This document shows positions 10,079 through 18,518 of a DNA stretch of 64,000 bases, one piece after another (the stretch's first letter is position 1; each line of letters starts with the position of its first letter). Under the pieces are notes generated by a model that was not told where the DNA came from, searched no databases, and saw nothing but the letters and a program-made list of their open reading frames with translations. The position numbers were made by a program, and so were the translations under genes. This stretch comes from Burkholderia anthina. GTDB taxonomy: Bacteria; Pseudomonadota; Gammaproteobacteria; Burkholderiales; Burkholderiaceae. Location of the stretch: assembly GCF_902498995.1 (NCBI RefSeq), contig NZ_CABVLY010000027.1:33414-97413 (forward strand), written 5' to 3'.

Positions 10079-10314
10079 GGGAACCACTCTCCTGTCCAAA
10101 GACGGTATCGACGGATGAGCGATGCCGCGGCGAACGCGCGGGCGTTCTCCGGGCAGTCGTCGTCGCGTCGGAAAAGATCAGCCGATGATAGAGAGCGGCG
10201 GGAGGGTGGTCTACGAAGCGATTGTGCGAAGAAAATCGCGCGCGGCGATATGGCGCGCAAATCGGGACGCAACCGGCGCGCGCCCCGGGTCCGGGCGGGC
10301 ACCCGGCCGGCCAC

Positions 10315-10365
10315 CTGGCCGAAATCTCGGCCCGGGCGCCGGGCCGATTCCGAGATTTCGGCCAG
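10315..10365. promoter_or_regulatory. perfect 16-bp inverted repeat, candidate upstream activator site
   Basis: The arms CTGGCCGAAATCTCGG and CCGAGATTTCGGCCAG are perfectly complementary and separated by 19 bases. The centre lies about 115 bases upstream of the sigma-54 promoter at 10448-10462, where NtrC-family activators bind. The DctD-type activator encoded just downstream is the obvious candidate ligand. A stem-loop RNA is possible, but there is no T-run. Confidence 0.6.
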
Positions 10366-10409
10366 CCTGTCGCGGCAACCCTTTCCGCAGACGAAATAAA
10401 TCCCTTATG

Positions 10410-10422
10410 AATCAATGCATTA
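10410..10422 (+). promoter_or_regulatory. IHF-binding-site match
   Basis: AATCAATGCATTA fits the IHF consensus WATCAANNNNTTR at every fixed position and lies in an AT-rich patch. It is midway between the inverted repeat and the -24/-12 promoter, where IHF bends DNA so an enhancer-bound activator can touch sigma-54 polymerase. Confidence 0.65.
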
Positions 10423-10447
10423 AAAATATTCCGGCAGGCCGGACTTC

Positions 10448-10462
10448 TGGCACGGGGGTTGC
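10448..10462 (+). promoter_or_regulatory. sigma-54 (-24/-12) promoter
   Basis: TGGCACGGGGGTTGC matches TGGCAC-N5-TTGC exactly, with GG and GC at the invariant spacing. Transcription should start near 10474, giving a leader of about 50 bases before the 2HCT transporter. An RpoN-dependent activator with a GAFTGA motif is encoded at 13901-15262. Confidence 0.88.
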
Positions 10463-10523
10463 GTAATAGACGGCACACAATGCCGCGAAGCGATGCAGGC
10501 ATTCCAACATCAGGAGACACGTC

Positions 10524-11888
10524 TTGCAGACCTCTATCCATACCCAATCCCGTCCGGAGCCGATGTCCGAAGCCGGTCCCGCCACGCGCGAACGCTTCTG
10601 GCCGGAAGGCTGGTGGAAGCTGATGGAAATCCGCATCGGCATCATTCCGCTGCCGGTCTACGTGATCCTGTTCGCGCTGATCGTCGGGTTCGTGGTGACG
10701 GGCAAGGTGCCCGGCGAGATTTCGATGGCGATCGCCGTGCTCGCGTTCTTCGGCTTCACCTGCGCCGAACTCGGCAAGCGCCTGCCGCTCCTGCGCAACA
10801 TCGGCGCGGCCGCGATCTTCGCGACCTTCGTGCCGTCGGCGCTCACGTACTACCACGTGCTGCCGAAGCCGGTGCTGAACATGACGGTCGAGTTCACGAA
10901 GTCGACCAACTTCCTGTACCTGTTCATCGCGTCGATCATCGTCGGCAGCATCCTGAGCATGGATCGCCGCGTGCTGATCCAGGGCTTCGTGAAGATCTTC
11001 ATCCCGCTCGCGGCCGGCTCGGTCGCCGCCGCGATCGTCGGCACGGCCGTCGGCACCGCGCTCGGCCTCGGCGCACGCCACACGCTGCTGTACATCGTCG
11101 TGCCGATCATGGCGGGCGGTGTCGGCGAAGGCGCGATTCCGCTGTCGATCGGCTATTCGGAACTGATGCACCTGCCGCAAGGTGAAATGTTCGCGATGGT
11201 GTTGCCGCCGGTGATGCTCGGCAGCCTGACCGCGATCATCCTGTCGGGCGCGCTGGACATGCTCGGCAAGCGCATGCCGCACCTGACCGGCAACGGCCGC
11301 CTGCAAGTCGGCGAAAGCGGCGACATGACGCCGGAAAGCGAAGAGATCCGCGGCCACGTCGACGTCACGCACATCGCGGGCGCCGGCATCACCGCCATCA
11401 CGCTGTATCTCGTCGGCCTGATGGCGCACAAGCTGTTCGGCCTGCCCGCGCCGGTCGCGATGCTGTTCCTCGCGGTGCTGGTGAAGCTCGCCCGCGCGGT
11501 GTCGCCGCCGCTGCAGGAAGGCGCGTTCGTCGTCTACAAGTTCTTCTCGACCGCCGTCACGTATCCGCTGCTGTTCGCGATCGGCGTGGCGATGACGCCG
11601 TGGGACAAGCTGACCGCCGCCTTCACCCTCGTCAACGTCGTGACGATCGTGTCGACCGTCGCGACGCTGATGGGCACCGGTTTCGTGGTCGGCCGCCTGC
11701 TGAAGATGTACCCTATCGACACCGCAATCGTGAACGCCTGCCACAGCGGGCAAGGCGGCACCGGCGACGTCGCGATCCTCACTGCCGCGAACCGGATGCA
11801 ACTGATGCCGTTCGCGCAGATCGCCACCCGCATCGGCGGTGCGATCGTCGTCACGGTGACGCTGATCCTGGTCGCGCACTTCGGATGA
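10524..11888 (+). CDS. 2-hydroxycarboxylate transporter (2HCT family; citrate/malate type)
   Basis: This is a secondary transporter of the 2HCT family (CitS, CimH, MaeN), which takes up citrate, malate or related 2-hydroxycarboxylates with Na+ or H+. It has 454 residues and about eleven membrane helices. The two re-entrant-loop motifs are visible: M-A-G-G-V-G-E-G-A-I-P-L-S near residue 198 and S-G-Q-G-G-T-G-D-V-A-I-L near residue 415. A ribosome site AGGAGA (10511-10516) lies 7 bases before the ATG. Its sigma-54 promoter and the DctBD-type sensor/regulator genes directly downstream imply induction by external C4- or C6-dicarboxylate. Confidence 0.9.
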   Translation: MQTSIHTQSRPEPMSEAGPATRERFWPEGWWKLMEIRIGIIPLPVYVILFALIVGFVVTGKVPGEISMAIAVLAFFGFTCAELGKRLPLLRNIGAAAIFATFVPSALTYYHVLPKPVLNMTVEFTKSTNFLYLFIASIIVGSILSMDRRVLIQGFVKIFIPLAAGSVAAAIVGTAVGTALGLGARHTLLYIVVPIMAGGVGEGAIPLSIGYSELMHLPQGEMFAMVLPPVMLGSLTAIILSGALDMLGKRMPHLTGNGRLQVGESGDMTPESEEIRGHVDVTHIAGAGITAITLYLVGLMAHKLFGLPAPVAMLFLAVLVKLARAVSPPLQEGAFVVYKFFSTAVTYPLLFAIGVAMTPWDKLTAAFTLVNVVTIVSTVATLMGTGFVVGRLLKMYPIDTAIVNACHSGQGGTGDVAILTAANRMQLMPFAQIATRIGGAIVVTVTLILVAHFG

Positions 11889-11975
11889 TGCGCGGCCGCG
11901 CGCACCGTCGCGCAGGCTGCCTCGCACGCGCCACCGCCGGCTCCGCCGGCGCGCGGCGCGCGTCGTTCCGGGCCC

Positions 11976-12009
11976 GGGCCTGTTCACGCCGACCGCTGAC
12001 AACAGGCCC
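11976..12009 (+). other. hairpin in the leader before dctB
   Basis: GGGCCTGTT and AACAGGCCC form a perfect 9-bp stem with a 16-base loop, ending 15 bases before the kinase start. A smaller stem (CGCCGGC-tcc-GCCGGCG) lies about 35 bases upstream. Neither has a T-run, so they may moderate read-through from the transporter into the regulatory genes or cover the ribosome site. Confidence 0.4.
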
Positions 12010-12024
12010 TGGCGGCGGGCTTCG

Positions 12025-13911
12025 ATGAGGACGAACGTGCAGAAGAGCTTCAAGGGAATCCCGTGGTGGGGCTGGGCGTCGGCCGCCGTGCTGTATGTCG
12101 GCGTGACGGGCGCGGCCGTCGATTTCGCGTGGGAACGCGCGATCGACGCGCTCGAGGAAACCGGCGCGCACCGGCTCGACCTGTATGCGTCGAGCCTGAA
12201 GAGCGAACTCGGCCGCTTCGAGATCCTGCCGGGCCTCGTCGCACGCCAGGACAGCGTGCGCGCGATGCTGAAGGCCGCGCCGCACGATGCGCCCCCGCTC
12301 GTGCGCACCGTCGACACCTACCTCGAAGCCGTGAACCGCGACGCGGGCAGCGGCGCGGTCGACGTGATCGACCTGCAGGGCGAAGTGATCGCCGCCAGCA
12401 ACTGGAACGAAACGATCAGCTTCGTCGGCACCAACGTGTCGTACCGGCCGTACTTCAAGGATGCCCTCGCGCACGGCAGCGGCCGCTTCTTCGGGATCGG
12501 CACCAACACCGGCGTGCCGGGCGTCTACTTCGCGAGCGCGGTGCGCGACGACGGCGTGCCGATCGGCGCGGCCGCGGTGAAGATCAGCGTGGACTCGCTC
12601 GAATCCGCGTGGCGCGCGCCGGGCGTCGCCGCGATGGTGGTCGACAGCAACGGCGTGGTCGTGATCTCGACCGAACCGGCGTGGAAATTCACCGCGCTGC
12701 GCCCGATCACCGCGCAGCAGCAGCGCGACATCCAGGCGTCGCGCCAGTACGCGGGCCGCACGGTCGACGCGCTGCCGTACCGCCGCATCGGCGATCGCAG
12801 CACGGCCGCGTGGTTCGGCACGTTTCCCGACCCGCACCACGCCGGCCGCAACACGCGCTATCTCGTGATGTCGCGCCCCGCGCCGCAGGCCGGCGATTCG
12901 CTGATGGTGCTGCTCGATATCGCCGGCGCGCGCCGCCAGCAGCAGACCGCGTTCGTGTTCGTCACCGGCGCGTTCCTGATCGCCGCGCTGCTCGCCGGCT
13001 ATGCGATCCAGCGGCGCCGGGCGATCGCCGCGCGATTGAGCGCGCAGGATGCGCTGCGCCGCGCGAACGACCGGCTGGAGCAGACGGTCGCGCAGCGCAC
13101 GGCCGCGCTGACGGCCGCGAACGAACAGATGCAGCGCGAGATCGTCGAGCGCGAGCGCACCGAACAGCGGCTGCGCGATTCGCAGCAGGAAGTCGTGCAC
13201 GCGGGCAAGCTCGCCGTGCTCGGGCAGATGGCCGCGGGCCTCACGCACGAGCTGAACCAGCCGCTCGTCGCGATCCGCACGCTGTGCGACAACGCGCGCA
13301 CGTTCTTCGAGCGTGGCCAGCCGGCGCCGGCGTATGCCAATCTCGAACGGATCGGCAAGCTCGTCGACAGCATGGCCGTGCTCACCGGCGAGCTGAAGAC
13401 CTTCGCGCGCAAGCCCGACGTCGAGCGCGTCGCCGTGTCGCTGAACGAGGCCGTCGCGCATGCGCGGCTCATCTACGATGCGCGGATCCGCGACGAAGGC
13501 GTGCAGCTCGACGTGAACATCGCGCCCGGCACGGCCGTGTCCGCCGAATCGAGCCAGTTGCAGCAGGTGATCGTGAACCTGCTCGGCAACGCGCTCGACG
13601 CCGTGCACGACGCGCCGGTGCGCCGCATCGTCATCGACGCCGCCGGGCCGGACGACGACGGCCGCGTGCGCGTCACGGTCGCCGACAGCGGCGCGGGCAT
13701 CGCGCCCGAGGTGCTGCCGCACCTGTTCGAGCCGTTCGTCACCACCAAGCCGCGCGGCCAGGGCCTCGGGCTCGGCCTCGCGATCACGTCGCGCATCGTC
13801 GAGGCGTTCGGCGCGAAGATCGCCGCGACGAACCGCGACGCTGGCGGCGCGCAGTTCACCATCGAATTCGCGGCGGCAACGCCGCAACAAAGGACAGAGC
13901 ATGGAAGATGA
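12025..13911 (+). CDS. dctB: DctB-type membrane sensor histidine kinase
   Basis: This is a two-component sensor (628 residues). The layout is a membrane helix at residues 13-33, a periplasmic double-Cache/PDC sensor domain to about residue 305, a second membrane helix near 310-330 (F-V-F-V-T-G-A-F-L-I-A-A-L-L-A-G-Y), and a cytoplasmic coiled coil. It ends in a HisKA domain with G-L-T-H-E-L-N-Q-P-L (phospho-His near 407) and a HATPase domain with N-L-L-G-N-A-L-D-A and G-Q-G-L-G-L-G-L. This is the DctB layout for sensing C4-dicarboxylates. It overlaps the response-regulator gene by 11 bases. Its cognate target is probably the transporter upstream. Confidence 0.88.
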   Translation: MRTNVQKSFKGIPWWGWASAAVLYVGVTGAAVDFAWERAIDALEETGAHRLDLYASSLKSELGRFEILPGLVARQDSVRAMLKAAPHDAPPLVRTVDTYLEAVNRDAGSGAVDVIDLQGEVIAASNWNETISFVGTNVSYRPYFKDALAHGSGRFFGIGTNTGVPGVYFASAVRDDGVPIGAAAVKISVDSLESAWRAPGVAAMVVDSNGVVVISTEPAWKFTALRPITAQQQRDIQASRQYAGRTVDALPYRRIGDRSTAAWFGTFPDPHHAGRNTRYLVMSRPAPQAGDSLMVLLDIAGARRQQQTAFVFVTGAFLIAALLAGYAIQRRRAIAARLSAQDALRRANDRLEQTVAQRTAALTAANEQMQREIVERERTEQRLRDSQQEVVHAGKLAVLGQMAAGLTHELNQPLVAIRTLCDNARTFFERGQPAPAYANLERIGKLVDSMAVLTGELKTFARKPDVERVAVSLNEAVAHARLIYDARIRDEGVQLDVNIAPGTAVSAESSQLQQVIVNLLGNALDAVHDAPVRRIVIDAAGPDDDGRVRVTVADSGAGIAPEVLPHLFEPFVTTKPRGQGLGLGLAITSRIVEAFGAKIAATNRDAGGAQFTIEFAAATPQQRTEHGR

Positions 13912-15262
13912 GATTCGGGTGCTGGTCGTCGAGGACGATGAAAACGTCCGGATCGGCGTCGAGCAGGCGGTCGCGCTCGCCGGGTTCCCGGTCGATGCCT
14001 TCGCGTCGGCGGCCGACGCGCTCGCGCACGTCGCGCCCGGCGCCCCCGTCGTGATCGTGTCGGACGTGCGGATGCCGGGCATCGACGGGCTGCAGCTGCT
14101 CGCACGCGTGATGGCCGTCGATGCGCAGATTCCGGTCGTGCTGATCAGCGGCCACGCCGACATTTCGACGGCTGTCGGCGCGATGCAGGACGGCGCGTAC
14201 GACTTCATCGAGAAGCCGTTTTCGTCGGACGTGATCGCCGGGCGTGTCGCGCGCGCGGTCGAGAAGCGGCGCCTCACGCTCGAGGTGCAGGGCTTGCGCG
14301 CGGCGCTGAACAACTGGCACGGCATCGAGGCGTTCGTGCTCGGCAAGTCGCCCGCGATGGCCGACGTGCGCAAGAAGATCCTGCGCCTCGCCGACACGTC
14401 GGTGTCGGTGCTGATCACCGGCGAGACGGGCACCGGCAAGGAGCTGATCGCGCGCAGCCTGCACGACTTCGGCGGGCGGCGCGATGCGCATTTCGTCGCG
14501 CTGAACTGCGGCGGCCTGCCCGAGCAGATCTTCGAGAGCGAGCTGTTCGGACATGAAGCCGGCGCATTCACCGGCGCGATCAAGAAACGCATCGGCAAGA
14601 TCGAATGGGCGCACGGCGGCACGCTGTTCCTCGACGAGATCGAGACGATGCCGATTCCGCTGCAGATCAAGATGCTTCGCGTGCTGCAGGAGCGCGTGGT
14701 CGAACGGCTCGGCGCGAACGAGCTGATTCCGGTCGACTGCCGCGTGATCGCCGCGTCGAAGGCCGATCTCGCGGAACTCGCGGCCGACGGACGCTTCCGC
14801 GCGGACTTGCTGTATCGCCTGAACGTCGCGCAGATCGAGCTGCCGCCGCTGCGCGAACGGCGCGAGGACGTGCCGCTGCTGTTCGAGCATTTCGTGCTCG
14901 CGGCCGCGCGGCGCTTCGGGCAACCGGCACCGGTCGTCACCGCCGCGCAGGTATCCGAACTGATGACGCATGCATGGCCCGGCAACGTGCGCGAACTGCA
15001 GAACGTCGCGGACCGCTTCGTGCTCGGCCTGACCGGCGACAGCCTGCTGTCGTCCGGCGGCGCGGCCACGGCGGGCGGCACGCTCGCCGAACAGCTCGCG
15101 TATTTCGAGCGGATGCTGATCGAGGACATGCTGCGGCGTCACAACGGCAACGTTGCGGACGCAAGCGAAGCGCTCGGCATGCCGAAGAAAACGCTTTATC
15201 ACAAGCTGCGCAACCTGCGGATTCCCGCGCGCGGCGACGCGGCGGCCGACGGCGGCGAATGA
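13901..15262 (+). CDS. dctD: DctD/NtrC-family sigma-54 response regulator
   Basis: This is a sigma-54-dependent activator (453 residues). A receiver domain with phospho-acceptor Asp55 (V-S-D-V-R-M-P-G-I-D-G) and Lys in E-K-P-F is followed by an AAA+ domain and a C-terminal Fis-type helix-turn-helix (N-V-A-D-A-S-E-A-L-G-M-P-K-K-T-L-Y-H-K). The AAA+ domain shows Walker A G-E-T-G-T-G-K-E and the sigma-54 contact loop G-A-F-T-G-A. All activation motifs are intact. It fits the RpoN promoter, IHF site and inverted repeat at 10.3-10.5 kb, completing a self-contained regulatory module. Confidence 0.92.
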   Translation: MEDEIRVLVVEDDENVRIGVEQAVALAGFPVDAFASAADALAHVAPGAPVVIVSDVRMPGIDGLQLLARVMAVDAQIPVVLISGHADISTAVGAMQDGAYDFIEKPFSSDVIAGRVARAVEKRRLTLEVQGLRAALNNWHGIEAFVLGKSPAMADVRKKILRLADTSVSVLITGETGTGKELIARSLHDFGGRRDAHFVALNCGGLPEQIFESELFGHEAGAFTGAIKKRIGKIEWAHGGTLFLDEIETMPIPLQIKMLRVLQERVVERLGANELIPVDCRVIAASKADLAELAADGRFRADLLYRLNVAQIELPPLRERREDVPLLFEHFVLAAARRFGQPAPVVTAAQVSELMTHAWPGNVRELQNVADRFVLGLTGDSLLSSGGAATAGGTLAEQLAYFERMLIEDMLRRHNGNVADASEALGMPKKTLYHKLRNLRIPARGDAAADGGE

Positions 15263-15287
15263 CGCGAACGAGGATACGCACAACAGC

Positions 15288-15629
15288 ATGGATCGCATCG
15301 ATATCGCCGCCCACGGCCGCGTCACGGGCCCGCCCCGCGGCCACCTGATCCGCGGCGTCACCCGCGCACAGAAAACCTTCCGCCCGAGCGACTGGCCCGA
15401 GCGGCTCGCGGGCGTCATCACGCTGTTCGTCGGCGAGCGGCGGCCCGGCTATCCGTGCGCGCTGTCGCGGCTCGCGATGCCGGTCGTCAACGGCGGCGTC
15501 AAATGCCTGTTCGTGTCGGACGAATTGCGCGACGTGTGCACCGACGCATTCGACTTCGCGATGCAGTTCGCCGCCGACAACGACCTGCCCGTCGAGCTTC
15601 AAGGCGCGCCCGCACCGGCGGCGCGCTGA
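15288..15629 (+). CDS. DUF3579 family protein
   Basis: This small soluble protein (113 residues) carries the DUF3579 core G-V-T-R-A-Q-K-T-F-R-P-S-D-W-P-E-R-L-A-G-V, found mainly in betaproteobacteria. Its molecular role is unknown. The start at M-D-R-I-D-I-A-A was chosen because the frame upstream lies inside dctD and has no family similarity. It begins 25 bases after the dctD stop, so it may be co-transcribed, and is followed by a clear terminator. Confidence 0.8.
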   Translation: MDRIDIAAHGRVTGPPRGHLIRGVTRAQKTFRPSDWPERLAGVITLFVGERRPGYPCALSRLAMPVVNGGVKCLFVSDELRDVCTDAFDFAMQFAADNDLPVELQGAPAPAAR

Positions 15630-15635
15630 CGCACA

Positions 15636-15657
15636 GGCCGCGTCCGGCGGCCTTTTT
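15636..15657 (+). terminator. intrinsic terminator after DUF3579 gene
   Basis: GGCCGC-gtccg-GCGGCC followed immediately by five T residues, 7 bases after the stop codon. It ends the dctB-dctD-DUF3579 transcript. Confidence 0.85.
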
Positions 15658-15887
15658 CCCTCTTTTCCCGCTGCGATGCGCGCGTGCGCAGGCGCTCGCA
15701 CATGCTTTCGATTCCCAAACAAACCGTCAGACGATTGAAGGCTTCGACATGGCGACCACGCTGCGACAAGGGTTTTCGGCCGAACCATCAATAAAATTGA
15801 TCGTCACGATGAAAATTATGCGTTTTCCTTGCAGCTCGCCATGATGCATAGTTGCGTCGAGTTGACGCACCTTTGAGTCTTTTAGTC

Positions 15888-16739
15888 ATGAACATGCGAA
15901 TCGAGCCGTCCGTGCTCGCGAACCCCGACCTGCAATTTGCGACGCTTTCGTCGGGCATCAGCCTGCCGTATGTCGAGCGGGGCAGCGGCGCGCCGATGGT
16001 CTTCGTACACGGATCGTTGTGCGACTACCGTTACTGGGATCCGCAACTCGCATCGCTGTCGTCCCACTACCGCTGCATTGCGCCGAGCCTCAGCCACTAC
16101 TGGCCGGCCGTCGAGGCAGGCATTCAAGGCGACTTCAACTGGCAGAACCACGTCGACGAGCTCGCCGAATTCATCGACGCGCTCGATCTCGGCCCCGTGC
16201 ATCTCGTCGGCCACTCGCGCGGCGGCAGCGTCGCGTTCAACGTCGCGCGCCAGCATCCGCATCTCGTCGACACGCTCACGCTCGCCGATCCGGGCGGCCC
16301 GCTGCAACAGCCGGGCGTGCGCGAAGCCGCGCTGCCGGCCGCCGCGATCGCGCTGCGCACGCAGGCCGTGAACCTGATCGATCGAGGCGACACCGAAGCC
16401 GGCCTCGAAATGTTCGTCGATTCGGTGAGCCTGCCCGGCGCATGGAAGAAGAGCACGTCGCGCTTTCGCACGATGGCGATCGACAACGCGAGCACGCTGC
16501 CGAAGCAGTTGCGCGATCCGCTGCCCGCGTATTCGGCGCACGCCGCGTCGGATGTCGCATGCCGCACGCTGCTGATCGACGGCCAGCGCAGCCCGAAGAT
16601 GTTCCGCAACAACGTCGACACGCTGTCGCAGTGGATCGGCAATACGCAACGCCAGACCGTCGCCGGCGCATCGCACGGCATGAACGCGGCGAACCCCGCG
16701 GCGTTCAACCGTTACGTGCACGACTTCATCGCAGCGTAA
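15888..16739 (+). CDS. alpha/beta-fold hydrolase
   Basis: This 283-residue protein is of the esterase/dehalogenase-like alpha/beta-hydrolase superfamily. Seen are the oxyanion-hole H-G in M-V-F-V-H-G-S-L, nucleophile elbow G-H-S-R-G-G, a candidate acid in L-L-I-D-G-Q-R-S-P, and the catalytic His in A-G-A-S-H-G-M. No signal peptide is evident. I place the start at M-N-M-R-I-E; a TTG twelve codons upstream is also in frame. It is monocistronic. The substrate is unknown. Confidence 0.75.
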   Translation: MNMRIEPSVLANPDLQFATLSSGISLPYVERGSGAPMVFVHGSLCDYRYWDPQLASLSSHYRCIAPSLSHYWPAVEAGIQGDFNWQNHVDELAEFIDALDLGPVHLVGHSRGGSVAFNVARQHPHLVDTLTLADPGGPLQQPGVREAALPAAAIALRTQAVNLIDRGDTEAGLEMFVDSVSLPGAWKKSTSRFRTMAIDNASTLPKQLRDPLPAYSAHAASDVACRTLLIDGQRSPKMFRNNVDTLSQWIGNTQRQTVAGASHGMNAANPAAFNRYVHDFIAA

Positions 16740-16894
16740 CGCGCGCGGGCGGCATGCGTGCCGCCCGGTCTTCCCTTCTCCATCAAAACGAAACGATGCG
16801 GTCGTCTCGCATCGCATCGCCGATGCCGTCTGCCGCTACGCGGTGGTGCTCGCCGAGCGGCCGGATGTGCGGCCGGAGCCTCGGTAACGCGCAT

Positions 16895-16928
16895 AAAAAA
16901 ACCGATCCGCGTTACCACGGACCGGTTT
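16895..16928 (-). terminator. terminator of the efflux operon
   Basis: On the minus strand an 11-bp stem (AAACCGGTCCG / CGGATCGGTTT, one mismatch) is followed by a run of seven T residues, about 40 bases beyond the opcM stop. Its symmetry may also stop transcripts of the alpha/beta-hydrolase gene from the other side. Confidence 0.8.
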
Positions 16929-16966
16929 CCCCTTCGATCAAGCCACGACTTCGATGCGTGTGAGTC

Positions 16967-18508
16967 TCACCGCACAGCGACTTCCTGCGTCCCCGTCGCC
17001 GCCTCGCCCACCGCCGTCGGCGCCGGCGCATTCCCCCACCCGCCACCCAACGCACGGATCAGGTTGACGGTCGACACCGCCTGCGCCCCCGTCAGCTGGT
17101 TCGCCTGCAATTGCGACTGCAGCACCGACCGCTCGCTGTCGATCACGTCGAGATACGCGACCTCGCCTTCCTGGTATTGCGTGCGCGATAGCGTCGCCGC
17201 GCGACGCGACGCATTGACGGCCGCATCCTGCGCGCGGATCTGGTCGTCGAGCAGACGCAGATCGGCGAGATTGTCCTCGACCTCGCGGAACGCGACGAGC
17301 ACCTGCTGCCGGTAGTTCGCGACCTGTTCGTCGTACTGCGCGCGCGCCTGCTGCACGCCGGCCGCCCGCCGCCCGCCGTCGAACAGCGGCAGCGTCAGCG
17401 CGGTGCCGGCGAACGGTCCGAGCAGGAACGTGCGGCTCGACCACAGGAACAGATTGCCCAGCGTCGACGCCTCATAGCCGAACGCGCCCGTGATATCGAG
17501 CTTCGGAAAGTACGCCGACTTCGCGAGACCGATCCGCGCGTTCGCCGCCGCCATCGCACGCTCGGCCGCCGACACGTCCGGCCGGCGTTCGAGCAGCGCC
17601 GACGGCAGGCCCGGCGGAATCTTCACCGCGACCGGCACGATCGGCGTTTCCTTGAACGCGAAGTCCGCGGGCGCCTTGCCGAGCAGGATCGCGAGCGCAT
17701 GCTCGGACGCCGCGCGCCGGCGCGCGACGCCAACCGCATCGGCCTGCGCGCTCGCCAGTTCGTTCTTCGCGCGCGACACGTCGAGCTCGCTGATGTCGCC
17801 TTCGTTGAAGCGACGCTGCACGAGCTTCAGCGCCTGATCGCGCAGTTCGACGGTGCGGCGGTACAGGTCCTGGTCCGAGTCGAGCTGGCGCAGTTCGAAG
17901 TAGTTCTGCGCGACGTCCGCCTGCAGCGCGAGCTGCACCGAACGGAACAGCGCTTCGCTCTGCGCCTGGTCGGCACGCGACGCCTCGACGTTGCGGCCCA
18001 CGCGACCGAACAGGTCGGCCTCGTAGGACACCGTGCCCTGCGCACGCCACAGCGTCGCGTTGGTCGGGCCGGTGCCCTGCGGCTGGAACTGCGACGCCGA
18101 CGACAGCCCTTCGCGCGTCGGCCCGAAACCGGCGCCGATCTGCGGGAACCATTGCGAACGCGCGGTGCGGGTCGCCGCGCGCGCTTCCTCGACGCGCGCC
18201 GCCGCGGCCTTCAGGTTCTGGTTCGCGGCGAGCGCCTGCGACTCGAGCGCGTCGAGCACCGGATCGCCGAACGCCTTCCACCATTCGCCGCGATGCTCGC
18301 CGTCCGCCGGTTCGGCGGTCTTCCACGTGCCGGCCTGCTCGCCGGCCGTGAGCGTCGGCGCTTCCTTGAACGCCGCGGGCGTCGACACGTCCGGGCGCTT
18401 GTAGTCGGGCCCCACCGCGCACGCGGCGAGCAGCGTCGCGAGCAGGGTGCTCGCGGCCGCCACCTTCGCGAAACGCATCAGGCCATTCGAGTTGTGCATG
18501 TTGTCCAT
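16967..18508 (-). CDS. opcM: RND efflux outer-membrane channel lipoprotein (NodT/OprM family)
   Basis: This is the trimeric outer-membrane exit duct of a tripartite RND pump (513 residues). A signal peptide with lipobox L-A-A-C (Cys30) is followed by A-V-G-P-D-Y-K-R-P, the classic start of OprM-type lipoproteins, and two duplicated outer-membrane-efflux domains rich in coiled-coil heptads. The start M-D-N-M-H-N-S-N is favoured by GAGG eight bases upstream; an earlier ATG overlaps the ceoB stop. It is the last gene of llpE-ceoA-ceoB-opcM, which in B. cenocepacia exports chloramphenicol, trimethoprim, ciprofloxacin and salicylate. The name follows from gene order and family. Confidence 0.88.
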   Translation of the reverse strand: MDNMHNSNGLMRFAKVAAASTLLATLLAACAVGPDYKRPDVSTPAAFKEAPTLTAGEQAGTWKTAEPADGEHRGEWWKAFGDPVLDALESQALAANQNLKAAAARVEEARAATRTARSQWFPQIGAGFGPTREGLSSASQFQPQGTGPTNATLWRAQGTVSYEADLFGRVGRNVEASRADQAQSEALFRSVQLALQADVAQNYFELRQLDSDQDLYRRTVELRDQALKLVQRRFNEGDISELDVSRAKNELASAQADAVGVARRRAASEHALAILLGKAPADFAFKETPIVPVAVKIPPGLPSALLERRPDVSAAERAMAAANARIGLAKSAYFPKLDITGAFGYEASTLGNLFLWSSRTFLLGPFAGTALTLPLFDGGRRAAGVQQARAQYDEQVANYRQQVLVAFREVEDNLADLRLLDDQIRAQDAAVNASRRAATLSRTQYQEGEVAYLDVIDSERSVLQSQLQANQLTGAQAVSTVNLIRALGGGWGNAPAPTAVGEAATGTQEVAVR

Positions 18509-18518
18509 CTTCCTATCC

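Noticed and set aside
9207..12317. Minus-strand frame open from the LLM gene through the 2HCT and dctB region (1509 codons in total)
   Set aside because: It is antisense to the transporter and kinase genes, rich in Arg/His/Asp repeats typical of GC-driven shadow frames. Only its 3' part (7788-9206) encodes a known family.
11851..15129. Minus-strand frame of 1092 codons opposite dctB-dctD
   Set aside because: No family features; it mirrors the codon bias of the two well-supported plus-strand genes.
15853..15869. TGCGTC-N5-GACGCA repeat before the alpha/beta hydrolase
   Set aside because: Six-base arms are expected by chance at this GC content, and nothing else supports a site.
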